A stretch of DNA of 52,158 nt from an uncultured Bacilli bacterium (GCA_947627995.1 CANQYE010000007.1:1-52158), one strand, 5' to 3'; counted from the first letter of the stretch, positions 39,222 through 48,469 are shown. A program made the numbers and translations. Notes: generated by a model from the sequence alone, not told the origin.

Positions 39222-40643
39222 TTATTTATCCCATTCTTTTAATTTTTTACTATTGCTTTTACTTTTTTTTGCTAATTTTTTAATCTCATCCTGTTTAATT
39301 TCTACAGTATCGTCCCCTTTACCTTTTGTTTCTTTTACTTCCACTTTCTTTCCTTCAACATTATTTTCATTACTTTGTTTTTTTCTATTACGTTTATCTT
39401 TTTTAGTGGCCATAATAAGAAATAATATAAATAATAATACACATCCACCAATAAGGATTTCAATCAAAAATTTAGAATCTTTTAATTTTTTATTTAAATT
39501 ATTTATTTCTTCATCATTATATCTTTGTAAAGTTTCTTCTACTTCATCATACATATACCAGTTTTTTTCGCCAGTTTCTAAATTAATTCCATAGATTAAA
39601 GAAAATTTTGATTTACTATTCATTTTATAAGCAGTAACATTTTTCTCACCTATTTTAATAGTTGTAGCAAAATATCCTTCTGGTGCATTTTTAATATTTG
39701 TTTCAACGATAGAAATATAATTTGATTTTACTTCTTTGTATTCATTAAATTCATCTTTTTTCGCATCATAAATATATAAACTAACTACACCTTTGTCATT
39801 TTTTAGACCAACTAAAGTAATATTTGCTTTTTTATTATATAATGCTGGTATATCTTGGTCACTCATTTTAATTGTTGTTTGTTCAAATCCATCTGGTGCA
39901 ACTAACATAGAAGCTTTTTTAACAATTGTAAGACTTTCCCCATTTAAATTCTTTTTAATTGGATTACTATCAATAATATTAACATTAATCATATATGTTT
40001 TTTTATTCCCACGTTGACTGATTACATCAATATTAATTTTACCATTTAATTCATTTAAATTAATTTCTCCAATTCCTGTAATTGAAGCGCGACCGTCTTC
40101 CTTTTCAGCGGTTACAACAATTTTTTCAACACTTTCTTCTACATTAACTGTATACTCTAAAGTATCCTTATTAAATTCCGGAGTCAAACTATAACCTTCA
40201 ACTCCTAAACTTTTTAAATAATTATTATCACTTAAAGATGCTAGTTGTTCTTCTTTAGTTATAACCTTAATAGTTTTAGAAGCAGTAGGATAAGCTCTAC
40301 TTTCATCATCTAATACAATATTGCTATTTTTAACTGTAATAGTAGCATTACCACTTGATTTTACTTTATAACTAAATGAATAAGAGTAAGATGATTTACC
40401 ATAGCATTTGTCATCTAACTGAATAGAAGAGCCTGGAACATTAAAATTACTTAACGCTACATCGAAAGTACAGATACCTAAAGTAGACCCACTTGCTCTT
40501 AAAGTTACAGTAAATTTAACAGTTTCGCCTACTACAGCTGATGATGGCCCGGAAATACTTGCAGATACATTACTCGCTTGAGCTGTTATTAAAAAGAGCA
40601 CACTTGTAAAAAAACCAAATAAAATATACTTTACTTTTTTCAT
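39222..40643 (-). CDS. Membrane-anchored surface protein with possible cohesin-like and cadherin-like beta-sandwich domains
   Basis: The 473-residue protein has a signal peptide (1-28) and a beta-rich domain (about 29-130) opening with SGPSSAVVGETVKFTVTL. A cadherin-like beta-sandwich (about 137-222, NNYLKSLGVEGYSLTPEFNKDTLEYTV) comes next, then an extracellular region, one helix (about 390-411) and a 60-residue Lys-rich cytosolic tail. The first domain has the look of a cohesin or a bacterial Ig-like fold; I cannot separate these by eye. It is 8 bases downstream of a dockerin-bearing glucosaminidase, which makes a cohesin worth testing. AGGTGA precedes the start. Confidence 0.85.
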   Translation of the reverse strand: MKKVKYILFGFFTSVLFLITAQASNVSASISGPSSAVVGETVKFTVTLRASGSTLGICTFDVALSNFNVPGSSIQLDDKCYGKSSYSYSFSYKVKSSGNATITVKNSNIVLDDESRAYPTASKTIKVITKEEQLASLSDNNYLKSLGVEGYSLTPEFNKDTLEYTVNVEESVEKIVVTAEKEDGRASITGIGEINLNELNGKINIDVISQRGNKKTYMINVNIIDSNPIKKNLNGESLTIVKKASMLVAPDGFEQTTIKMSDQDIPALYNKKANITLVGLKNDKGVVSLYIYDAKKDEFNEYKEVKSNYISIVETNIKNAPEGYFATTIKIGEKNVTAYKMNSKSKFSLIYGINLETGEKNWYMYDEVEETLQRYNDEEINNLNKKLKDSKFLIEILIGGCVLLFILFLIMATKKDKRNRKKQSNENNVEGKKVEVKETKGKGDDTVEIKQDEIKKLAKKSKSNSKKLKEWDK

Positions 40644-40651
40644 GTTATCAC

Positions 40652-42232
40652 CTAACTAATTGTTATGATTCCTAAGATATGTTTTTTTATTCTTAACATA
40701 TCAATTGAATCAACACTACCATCTTTATTAACATCTGCGGCAGTCAAATCATTTCCGCTAAGAACAGAAACACCTAAAATATGTTTTTTTACTCTTAACA
40801 TATCAATAGCATTTATTTCATTATCACCATTTAAATCGCCATATCTTATATTAGAATTTACATTATTTTGCGAGCTACTTTGACTATTTGCAGAACTTTG
40901 ACCGTTATCAGATACAGAATTATTAGTACCAGCATTGGTTGAAACACCAGCAAAAATAGATGCAAAATAAGTTTTAGATGGCATGTTATTATATACTGGT
41001 ATTTTAAATTTGTATGAAATATTTTTATAATTATTTATTTTTTTATAAGCATTATATGCTTTGCCGCCTTCAGTAGCTGCAGCTTGAACATTTTGCATAT
41101 ACTGATGGCTATAATATTTTGGCCCAACAATATCAAATTTTTGTGAATATATTATATCTTGTCCGACATTTATATATCCATCTGCTATCCATTCTGCTCC
41201 ACCATTAATAGCTTTATAAGGCGTATTCCAAGGTCTTCCATAAGAAGTGCTATTATTAGTATATCCTTGTGCATAATAAAGCCCATTTTGAACTGCAGTT
41301 CTACCATTAGAAGCTGTTGAATAAATATTATAATAATTGTAGTATCCTTCATAACCGGAAACTCTTCCACTAATGCTATTTCCAGTTCCATTTATTCCTT
41401 GTTCTTGAATAATGCGAGAAGCTAGATGATAAGGAGAAATTCCGTTATTTTTTCCAGCATAGAAGATAGCGTTTGCATAACTAACATCATTCCCATTATT
41501 ATCTTTAATATTTTGGTTATCCATAAATGATGAAGCAATCATATTTTTAACCCCGTCTTCAGTATGGGAAGAGCTATATGATAATTGTTCAAATTGAAAT
41601 ACATATTTTTCATTCAAAAAATTTCTAGGATCCATAAAATATTTAATCATATCTACATTAGCAGCATACCAATTAGGAGCTTCATAAATAGTATTTGGAT
41701 CAATAGGATTTTTCCAACCCTCTTTATTATTATCAGTTATTTGAATATAATTTTTTTTAAGATAAGATTCCTCTGTAATTGAGTTATTCCAATCTAAGCC
41801 TGTATTAAAAGCCTCAAAACTAGCATTAGGATAAACAGAATGCAAATATTTTATAAATGGCTTATAACTATCAGGGAATGCATTTAGTTGACTCGCAAAA
41901 CTAGCATCAGTTGAATAGTCAGATGATACCGAATATGTTGTTAAATTTTTTGAGCAAACATAACCAATTTTATTTTCTTCATAATAAACTTGATACCATC
42001 CTGAAGAACAACCATTAGTTCCATATTTATTTGTTGAAACTAATCTAACAGACGATGCAATTGGCAAACTTGCCACTTTATCCCCAGTTTTAGCGCTTCT
42101 ATTAATAGCTAAATTATCACTTTGATTGTTATACCCATAAATTGTTAAGCTTTCAGCCTTTACAGGGATTAAATTTACAAAATAAGTAGATACTAAAAGC
42201 ATAATTAAGCATACATTAATTATTTTCTTCAT
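40652..42232 (-). CDS. Secreted endo-beta-N-acetylglucosaminidase with SH3-like and dockerin domains
   Basis: This 526-residue exported protein has a signal peptide (1-27) and a bacterial SH3-like domain (about 30-100). A GH73/LytD-type glucosaminidase domain follows (about 190-390, PYHLASRIIQEQG carrying the likely catalytic Glu), then a Ser/Asn-rich linker. It ends in two dockerin repeats, DLNGDNEINAIDMLRVKKHI and DVNKDGSVDSIDMLRIKKHI, each a calcium loop plus helix. It cuts peptidoglycan glycan strands. The ATG at 42232 is chosen with GGGTGG ahead; the TTG at 42244 lies inside that site. It is co-transcribed with the beta-sandwich protein. Confidence 0.92.
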   Translation of the reverse strand: MKKIINVCLIMLLVSTYFVNLIPVKAESLTIYGYNNQSDNLAINRSAKTGDKVASLPIASSVRLVSTNKYGTNGCSSGWYQVYYEENKIGYVCSKNLTTYSVSSDYSTDASFASQLNAFPDSYKPFIKYLHSVYPNASFEAFNTGLDWNNSITEESYLKKNYIQITDNNKEGWKNPIDPNTIYEAPNWYAANVDMIKYFMDPRNFLNEKYVFQFEQLSYSSSHTEDGVKNMIASSFMDNQNIKDNNGNDVSYANAIFYAGKNNGISPYHLASRIIQEQGINGTGNSISGRVSGYEGYYNYYNIYSTASNGRTAVQNGLYYAQGYTNNSTSYGRPWNTPYKAINGGAEWIADGYINVGQDIIYSQKFDIVGPKYYSHQYMQNVQAAATEGGKAYNAYKKINNYKNISYKFKIPVYNNMPSKTYFASIFAGVSTNAGTNNSVSDNGQSSANSQSSSQNNVNSNIRYGDLNGDNEINAIDMLRVKKHILGVSVLSGNDLTAADVNKDGSVDSIDMLRIKKHILGIITIS

Positions 42233-42252
42233 ATTACCACCCAATTCTTAAA

Positions 42253-42264
42253 AAAATTATACCA
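42253..42264 (-). promoter_or_regulatory. Extended -10 promoter of the glucosaminidase operon
   Basis: On the minus strand TGGTATAAT (TATAAT at 42256-42261) lies 24 bases before the start codon. No strong -35 is visible. Confidence 0.5.
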
Positions 42265-42361
42265 TTAAGCTATCTAAATTTATATAAAAAAATAGAAAAA
42301 GTGGATGAAATTATTAAATTTTACATTTTTTTGTCAATATTAATTATTAAAACAGTTTTAA

Positions 42362-42390
42362 TTGTAAAAAAAAAAAATATAGTTTATAAT
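42362..42390 (+). promoter_or_regulatory. Promoter of the LCP gene
   Basis: TTGTAA (42362-42367) and a perfect TATAAT (42385-42390) are 17 bp apart across a 12-A tract. AGAGG and the ATG at 42418 follow. Confidence 0.78.
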
Positions 42391-42417
42391 TTATAATAAC
42401 GATAAGAGGTAGATAAA

Positions 42418-44019
42418 ATGATTCTTTTTAAAAAACTTAAAAAAACTAATAAATTATTATTAGTCTTATTTATAGTATTATCCTTAGCTTATATAGTGAG
42501 TTATGCTTTTTTAGCAAATAGTATTTTAAATTTAAATGGAATAGAAACTTTAATACGTGTAGTAAGTCTTATCAGTTTATTTATTATTTTTTTAGTTTAT
42601 ATTTTAGTAGGACTTATTTGTTTAATAACAAAGCATCACAAAATTATGATCTTTATTTTGTTATTTATTTCTATCATGATACCATTATTTATTTTTGCAA
42701 GCTATCACATTGATAAAACTCTTAGTAAACTTGATAAAGTTAGCAAAAATGAAATATTATATACTACCAATTTAATAGTTTTAAAAGGTAATAAAATTAA
42801 TAACACTTCAGATGAAAAAATTGCAATGATTAAAGATGAACAAGATATTGAAGGATATGTTATTGCCAAAAAACTTATCGAAAAAGAAAAATTAGATAAT
42901 ATACAAATTAAATACTATGATGATTATTTAGATATGATTGATGCATTATATACTAAAGAAGTTGATGGAATATTAGTTTCTAGTAATTATTCTATATTAT
43001 TTTCTAATGAAGAGGAATATGAAAATATTCAAAATGAAACATCTGTGTTATTTACTTATAGTGAAAAAAGAGAAAATGAAGATAAAAAAACAGTTAAAAA
43101 TTCGAAAAAACTTACTGAACCATTTACTATTTTGTTAATTGGAGTAGACTCCGAAAAAGAAACAATGAACGCTAATCAAGCTTTTAATGGAGATACTTTA
43201 ATGTTAATAACATTTAATCCTAAAACTTTAAATGCCGTTGTGTTTTCTATTCCAAGAGATACATATGTTCCTATTAGTTGTAGAAAAAATGCACAAAACA
43301 AAATTAATTCATCTGCATATGGAGGAACTTCTTGTGTAATAAATACTATTCAAAATTATACTGGTATTAATATAGATTATTATGTAAAGATAAATTTTAA
43401 AGGTGTTGTTAATCTAGTCGATGCATTAGGTGGAATTACAGTTGATGTTGGATTTAAGTTTTGTGAACAAGATTCAAATCGAGAATTTGGAGAACATGAA
43501 ATTTGCTTAAAAAAAGGTGTTCAAGAATTAAATGGAGAGCAAGCTTTAGCGTTTTCTAGGCATCGTAAAACTCTGCCTTTAGGCGATTTCCAAAGAGTAC
43601 AAAATCAACAATTAGTAGTAGAAGCAATTGCTAAAAAAGCAACTGAAATTAATTCCATTAATAAATTTTATGCAGTGTTGGATGCAATAGCAAATAACAT
43701 CGACACTAATATGGAAAAAAAGCAAATGTTAAGTTTTTATGAAGTTGCCAAAACTATGCTTAACAAAATTTCTAATAATGAAAATAATTTCTTTACTATT
43801 GAAAAAACATATCTAACAGGATCTGATAAATCAATTAATGGTGCTTATACATTTCAAGCCTCTAAAGAAAGTTTAAATGATATTGTTAATGCTTTGAAAG
43901 TTAACTTAGAAATTAAGAAACCAGAATTAATAAAAACATTTAATTTTTCTGGACAAAAAGAATACGAAAAAAGAGTTTATGGTAAAGATTTAATAAAATC
44001 TAATAAAACTTCTAAATAA
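42418..44019 (+). CDS. LytR-CpsA-Psr (LCP) family wall-polymer ligase
   Basis: The 533-residue protein has three N-terminal helices (about 13-33, 43-65, 75-95), an extracellular accessory region (about 105-225) and an LCP domain (about 235-440). LCP motifs include LLIGVD, NGDTLMLITFNPK, FSIPRDTYVPI, KINSSAYGG, NFKGVVNLVDALGGI and AFSRHRK with the catalytic/phosphate-binding arginines. LCP enzymes move undecaprenyl-linked polymers onto peptidoglycan, so this is the probable last step for the polymer made at 22891-39108. It is a single-gene unit with its own promoter and terminator. Confidence 0.94.
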   Translation: MILFKKLKKTNKLLLVLFIVLSLAYIVSYAFLANSILNLNGIETLIRVVSLISLFIIFLVYILVGLICLITKHHKIMIFILLFISIMIPLFIFASYHIDKTLSKLDKVSKNEILYTTNLIVLKGNKINNTSDEKIAMIKDEQDIEGYVIAKKLIEKEKLDNIQIKYYDDYLDMIDALYTKEVDGILVSSNYSILFSNEEEYENIQNETSVLFTYSEKRENEDKKTVKNSKKLTEPFTILLIGVDSEKETMNANQAFNGDTLMLITFNPKTLNAVVFSIPRDTYVPISCRKNAQNKINSSAYGGTSCVINTIQNYTGINIDYYVKINFKGVVNLVDALGGITVDVGFKFCEQDSNREFGEHEICLKKGVQELNGEQALAFSRHRKTLPLGDFQRVQNQQLVVEAIAKKATEINSINKFYAVLDAIANNIDTNMEKKQMLSFYEVAKTMLNKISNNENNFFTIEKTYLTGSDKSINGAYTFQASKESLNDIVNALKVNLEIKKPELIKTFNFSGQKEYEKRVYGKDLIKSNKTSK

Positions 44020-44020
44020 A

Positions 44021-44062
44021 ATAAACAACGTTTAAAATAAAATAACGTTGTTTATTTTATTT
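44021..44062 (+). terminator. LCP gene terminator
   Basis: ATAAACAACGTT (44021-44032) pairs perfectly with AACGTTGTTTAT (44044-44055), followed by a T-rich tract. Confidence 0.8.
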
Positions 44063-44079
44063 CTTAATAATTAATTATT

Positions 44080-44088
44080 TGATACAAT
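44080..44088 (+). promoter_or_regulatory. Extended -10 promoter placed to give a leaderless mRNA
   Basis: TGATACAAT (TGn plus TACAAT at 44083-44088) ends six bases before the ATG at 44095. Transcription would start at or next to the ATG. No Shine-Dalgarno sequence is present in between. Confidence 0.6.
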
Positions 44089-44094
44089 AACATT

Positions 44095-45021
44095 ATGAAA
44101 AAGTTTAAGTATAGTTTAGATAATAAAAGATATCACACATTAAATTATCATTTAAAAGAAAAATATGGAAAAAAAACATTTAAAGTTAGTTTAAATGCTA
44201 ATTTTTCATGTCCAAATAAAATTAATGGATATGGGTGTATTTTTTGTTCCAAATTAGGTAGTGGTGACTTTGCCGGGAACAAAAGCGAGGATTTAATTAC
44301 ACAATTTAACAATGTTAAAAACATGATGGAAAAAAAGTGGAAAGATGCATATTATATAGGTTATTTTCAAGCAAATACTAACACCTATGCTCCATTAAAT
44401 ATTTTAAAAGAAAAATATGAAAGTATTTTGAAAATACCTAATGTAGTTGGTTTAGATATTGCTACAAGATGCGATGCAATTTCTGATGAAGTTTTAGATT
44501 ATCTAGAACAACTAAATAAAAAAACAAATTTAGTTATTGAATTAGGTTTACAATCAATTCATGAAAAAACGCTTAAACTTATTAATCGTGGTCATAATCT
44601 TGAATGTTTTGATAACATGGTAAAAAAATTGAAAAAAAGAAATATTGAAGTAGTTGTTCATATAATTAATGGCCTTCCCTTTGAAACAAAAAAAATGATG
44701 GTTGATACGGTTAAACATTTAAATAGCCTCAATATCGATGGAATTAAAATTCATATGTTAAGCGTTTTAAAAAATACTCCACTTGCCAATTATTATGAAA
44801 AACATAAATTCAAAATACTAACTAAAGAAGAATATATTGATATAGTTTGTACGCAATTACAATATTTAAATGAAAAGATAATTATTCATAGAATTACTGG
44901 AGATCCAAAAATTGACGATTTGATCACCCCACACTGGTTAACAAAAAAATTTTGTGTATTAAATGATATTGATAAATATATGAAAATGCATAATATATAT
45001 CAAGGAGACAAAGCAGATTAA
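44095..45021 (+). CDS. Radical SAM protein, YhcC/TIGR01212 family
   Basis: The 308-residue protein has the radical SAM cluster region NFSCPNKINGYGCIFC near residue 38-53, in the spaced form used by the TIGR01212 (YhcC) family. GFxIGYFQANTNTYAP (here YYIGYFQANTNTYAP), DIATRCDAISDEVLDYL and ELGLQSIHEKTLKLINRGH follow. The family's reaction is not established. The start has no ribosome site and the likely -10 is six bases away, so translation is probably leaderless. Confidence 0.92.
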   Translation: MKKFKYSLDNKRYHTLNYHLKEKYGKKTFKVSLNANFSCPNKINGYGCIFCSKLGSGDFAGNKSEDLITQFNNVKNMMEKKWKDAYYIGYFQANTNTYAPLNILKEKYESILKIPNVVGLDIATRCDAISDEVLDYLEQLNKKTNLVIELGLQSIHEKTLKLINRGHNLECFDNMVKKLKKRNIEVVVHIINGLPFETKKMMVDTVKHLNSLNIDGIKIHMLSVLKNTPLANYYEKHKFKILTKEEYIDIVCTQLQYLNEKIIIHRITGDPKIDDLITPHWLTKKFCVLNDIDKYMKMHNIYQGDKAD

Positions 45022-45196
45022 ACAATAATTATAAAAATAAATCAAATTTCTACATTTTTTTTAAGTAATTTTAAAAATTAATTATTTTAACAAAAAAGAT
45101 ATATAAACATTAATATCTTTTTTAATTTATATATTTATATAGAATAAAACTATTTTTTTTGATAATCCATTTTAACTAAATCTTAAAAATTGGCAT

Positions 45197-45225
45197 TTGA
45201 ATTTCTCTTATGATTTTATTATATT
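45197..45225 (+). promoter_or_regulatory. Promoter of the adhesin gene
   Basis: TTGAAT (45197-45202) and TATATT (45220-45225) are 17 bp apart. AAAGGAG and the ATG at 45247 follow. CTCC at 45228-45231 can pair with GGAG of the ribosome site (45237-45240) across a five-base loop, a small hairpin that might weaken translation. The rest of the gap from 45022 holds nothing recognisable. Confidence 0.65.
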
Positions 45226-45246
45226 ACCTCCCGAAAGGAGAGAGAA

Positions 45247-47025
45247 ATGAAAAAATTATTAGTTGTTTTAGCATTAATATTTGCAATTTTTGTAGTCACA
45301 AAGGTAGAAGCAAAAGAAACTTTTAAAGAAGGAGACTGGATTTCAAATATCTATATAAAAAAAGAAAAAAATGGAAATTCTAAATATCAACAATCAAGAT
45401 TTATATTAAGAAATAGTGATAATCATTTTGTATATTGTATAGAACCATGGGTACAATTTGATAGAAATCAAGAATATGATAATTTTGAATATGTAACAGA
45501 AATATCTAGCGAACAAATCCAAAATATTTCTTTGATTGCATATTATGGATACGGCTATAAAAATCACACCGAAAATAAATGGTATTCAATTACCCAAGTT
45601 ATGATTCAAAGAGAAGCAGATAAGGATGGAGAAGTATATTTTACAGACAAACTTAATGGCCAAAGAGTTGAAAAATTTACTAAGGAAATAGAAGAAATTG
45701 AAAATTTAGTCAATACGCACAAAAAACAGATTAAATTTAATAGTAACAATATTCATTTAATTAAAGGAGGCAAAACAACTATAAATGATGAAAATGAAGT
45801 ATTAGAAAACTATGATTTGCAGTATGATTCTAACAATTTTAAAATAAGTAAAAATAATAACGAACTAAGTATTGAAGCACTAAATTCTGGAGAAGTAAAT
45901 ATCAATTTATTAAAAAAAGATACAATATATAATACTTCACCTATAGTTTATAAATTAGATAATTTTCAAAATCTTATTAGTGTTGGTAAATTTCCAGAAA
46001 TGAAAACCAGTATTAAAGTTAGTGCTACTCCAGGAGAAATAATTGTTAAAAAAGTTGATTCTGATACATTGTCATGCCAAACTACTGGCGAAGCAAGTTT
46101 ACATGATACTACTTTTGATTTATATAATAGTAATGATGAATTAATTGAAACTGCCAAAATTGATGAGAATTGCATAGTTAATTTTAAAGACTTAGGTTAC
46201 GGAAATTATTACATTAAAGAAAGTAAAAGTGGAAAAGGATATAAAATCGACAATAATAAATATGAGATTTCATTGACAAATAATACTATTTCAAAAGAAT
46301 TGACTATTAAAAACGAAGTATATAAATCCAAAATTATTATTCATAAAAAATATGGTAATAAAAAATTAAATAATTATACTGACGAGGAGGGAATTATTTT
46401 TAATATTATTAATAATAGTGGAAAAATAATTCAAACAATTACAACTGATAAAAATGGTGTGGCCTCAGTAACTTTACCATATGGAACATATTATATCGTT
46501 CAAGTTAATAGCAAAGATAATTATGAAAAAATAAAAGATTTTAAAATAGTAATAAATGAAAACACTTCAAAAACTATTGAATATGAATTAAATAATTATG
46601 AAAAAACAGGAAATATTAAAATTTTAAAATTAGATAAAAAAACTGGAAAACTAATTGTAAATAATCGAGCTACTTTTAAAATATTTAATTTAGATACAAA
46701 TGAATACGTTTTAAATGAAAATGGAACAAATATTTTTAAAACTAATAAATCTGGGTATATTGAAATAAATAATCTCAGTTTTGGCCATTATGAAATTATT
46801 GAAACATGTCCACCTAAAGGTTATAATGTTGCAAATGAAAAAATTTATTTTGAAATAAATAATGAAAACTATAACAATAATCAAGAAATTATTATAAAAA
46901 ATGAAAAAATTATTTTACCAAAAACTGGTACAGAAAAAAAAGATATGTCTAATTTTATTAAATTATTTATTCTAATAACTTTTATAATATCTACAATAAT
47001 ATTAATAAAATTTAAAAATATATAA
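45247..47025 (+). CDS. LPXTG surface adhesin with thioester domain and three SpaA/CnaB-type domains
   Basis: The 592-residue protein has a signal peptide (1-22) and a thioester (TQXA) domain with Cys64 in VYCIEPW and Gln116 in YSITQVMI, able to form a Cys-Gln thioester that binds host amines. Three SpaA/CnaB-like stalk domains follow (about 258-350, 353-445, 455-555), then LPKTG with a hydrophobic helix and short tail for sortase. Domains 1 and 3 keep the isopeptide Glu (YYIKES, YEIIET); domain 2 has Gln at that place (YYIVQV). No sortase gene is in the window. AAAGGAG marks the start. Confidence 0.93.
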   Translation: MKKLLVVLALIFAIFVVTKVEAKETFKEGDWISNIYIKKEKNGNSKYQQSRFILRNSDNHFVYCIEPWVQFDRNQEYDNFEYVTEISSEQIQNISLIAYYGYGYKNHTENKWYSITQVMIQREADKDGEVYFTDKLNGQRVEKFTKEIEEIENLVNTHKKQIKFNSNNIHLIKGGKTTINDENEVLENYDLQYDSNNFKISKNNNELSIEALNSGEVNINLLKKDTIYNTSPIVYKLDNFQNLISVGKFPEMKTSIKVSATPGEIIVKKVDSDTLSCQTTGEASLHDTTFDLYNSNDELIETAKIDENCIVNFKDLGYGNYYIKESKSGKGYKIDNNKYEISLTNNTISKELTIKNEVYKSKIIIHKKYGNKKLNNYTDEEGIIFNIINNSGKIIQTITTDKNGVASVTLPYGTYYIVQVNSKDNYEKIKDFKIVINENTSKTIEYELNNYEKTGNIKILKLDKKTGKLIVNNRATFKIFNLDTNEYVLNENGTNIFKTNKSGYIEINNLSFGHYEIIETCPPKGYNVANEKIYFEINNENYNNNQEIIIKNEKIILPKTGTEKKDMSNFIKLFILITFIISTIILIKFKNI

Positions 47026-47052
47026 AAGAGTGTAATTTTTACACTCTTTTAT
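47024..47052. terminator. Bidirectional terminator between adhesin and transglutaminase-like gene
   Basis: AAAAGAGTGTAA (47024-47035) pairs perfectly with TTACACTCTTTT (47039-47050), loop TTT. It lies between the two convergent stop codons and has A and T runs for both directions. Confidence 0.88.
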
Positions 47053-48394
47053 TATATAAATTTTTTTTCATTTCTTTTTTATCCGATAGTATACTTTTAA
47101 TTCTAAGTGAAACTATTCCAGAAAAAATCCCATATACTAACATGTTTAACTTAGGTGGTTTTTCTTTTTCAATATTTTTTTTCAATTCAATTAAGAAGTC
47201 TTTAAGCTGTTGTTTTGATTCTTTTTGTGTAAGACTATTTATATCTTCATATAAATTAAACTCAGTATGTGTATCATTTATATTTTCAAAAATGGAAGCT
47301 ATTAATAAATTATAATAATTCACTCCTAGACTACTATAATAAATATCTTTTAATTCACCATTATTAAATTTATATTTAATCCCATGCAAATAATTAGAAT
47401 AATTATTAATATTTCCTTCATTATCTGACCAAGTTAAATCAATATATTTTTTTTCATTATTGCCAAAATAAACTACATTCCAAAGATGTCCAATATTATT
47501 TTGATTTGTTCCTCCTATAATTCTTGTTTTAATATTCAATTTATAGGCTATAATATCAAAAAGCGAAGCATAATTTACACAAATTCCATCTACTTCTTCT
47601 TTATCACTATTTAAAATTGAAGATAAATCATTCTCATTATAGTAAATTTGTTTTTCAGTACCTAATTGCTTAGCTGCAAATGAAGCATTTTCCATAGAAT
47701 AATTTGCAACATCTGCATCATATTGTATTTTGTTCCATATATAATTTGCAATGATTAATATCTTATTTTTATCAGGAAAATTTTTATCTATATTTAAATC
47801 ATAAATAATTCTATTTATTTTATTATCTAAATTTTTATATTTATTGATATTAAATGAATCACTAAACATAGAATCTGTATAATTTTGTAAATAATTTATA
47901 AACACTAAATGATTTAATTCGGTTTGTCCATCTAAAAGATCTATCGTAATATTTGTTTTTTTAATTTTAGATATATCAAATTTATTATCCCGATTTTTTA
48001 AAAATCCCTTACTAAACAAAAGCGTTATTTTAGACGCATAAGAATTATTTATATATTTAATATCTTTTTCCGTTAATAACTCAGCATCATATATTTTAAC
48101 TTCTGATAAACTTGGGCATCTTTCAAGTATACTTAAATCATCATTTAATCGCATATTCAAATGTAAAATCTTTAATTTTTGCAAAACATTTTCAACATTA
48201 TCATCTTTAAGAATAGGCGAATCTAAACTATTAATATCATCTATTAAATATTGGCATATTATTTCATCTTTTAAATAATCAGGAACTAATTCCTTAATAA
48301 CACTTCTATGGTAGTATTCAGCCCCTGCTTTAGCCCCTATAATTCCTGCACCTAAGAATATTAAAGGTTTATATAATATATTCTTTTTTTTCAT
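47039..48394 (-). CDS. Transglutaminase-like (cysteine protease fold) membrane-associated protein
   Basis: This 451-residue protein has a short N-terminal hydrophobic segment (about 9-25). A middle part with leucine-rich, repeat-like strands (about 60-160) and a transglutaminase core follow. The triad is visible as DGICVNYASL (Cys), NIGHLWNVVY (His) and YIDLTWSD (Asp). A second hydrophobic stretch lies near the C-terminus. Such domains can crosslink, hydrolyse peptide bonds or only bind. I chose the ATG at 48394, with GTGAG ahead; a GTG at 48406 is possible. It converges on the adhesin gene. Confidence 0.87.
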   Translation of the reverse strand: MKKKNILYKPLIFLGAGIIGAKAGAEYYHRSVIKELVPDYLKDEIICQYLIDDINSLDSPILKDDNVENVLQKLKILHLNMRLNDDLSILERCPSLSEVKIYDAELLTEKDIKYINNSYASKITLLFSKGFLKNRDNKFDISKIKKTNITIDLLDGQTELNHLVFINYLQNYTDSMFSDSFNINKYKNLDNKINRIIYDLNIDKNFPDKNKILIIANYIWNKIQYDADVANYSMENASFAAKQLGTEKQIYYNENDLSSILNSDKEEVDGICVNYASLFDIIAYKLNIKTRIIGGTNQNNIGHLWNVVYFGNNEKKYIDLTWSDNEGNINNYSNYLHGIKYKFNNGELKDIYYSSLGVNYYNLLIASIFENINDTHTEFNLYEDINSLTQKESKQQLKDFLIELKKNIEKEKPPKLNMLVYGIFSGIVSLRIKSILSDKKEMKKNLYNKRV

Positions 48395-48469
48395 AATAAT
48401 GCTCACTGCCTTTTTACAAACAATAATTATTATATATTTTTTTTTATTTTTGTCAATTTTTTAACAATA

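Noticed and set aside
39253-40017. Forward ORFs of 74 and 113 residues
   Set aside because: They are antisense to the beta-sandwich surface protein; their hydrophobic character comes from Lys/Asn-rich codons read backwards.
41185-41391. 68-residue minus ORF in another frame of the glucosaminidase
   Set aside because: It overlaps the catalytic domain out of frame, with no ribosome site.
45966-46175. 69-residue antisense ORF in the adhesin gene
   Set aside because: It is a shadow of the first SpaA-like domain.
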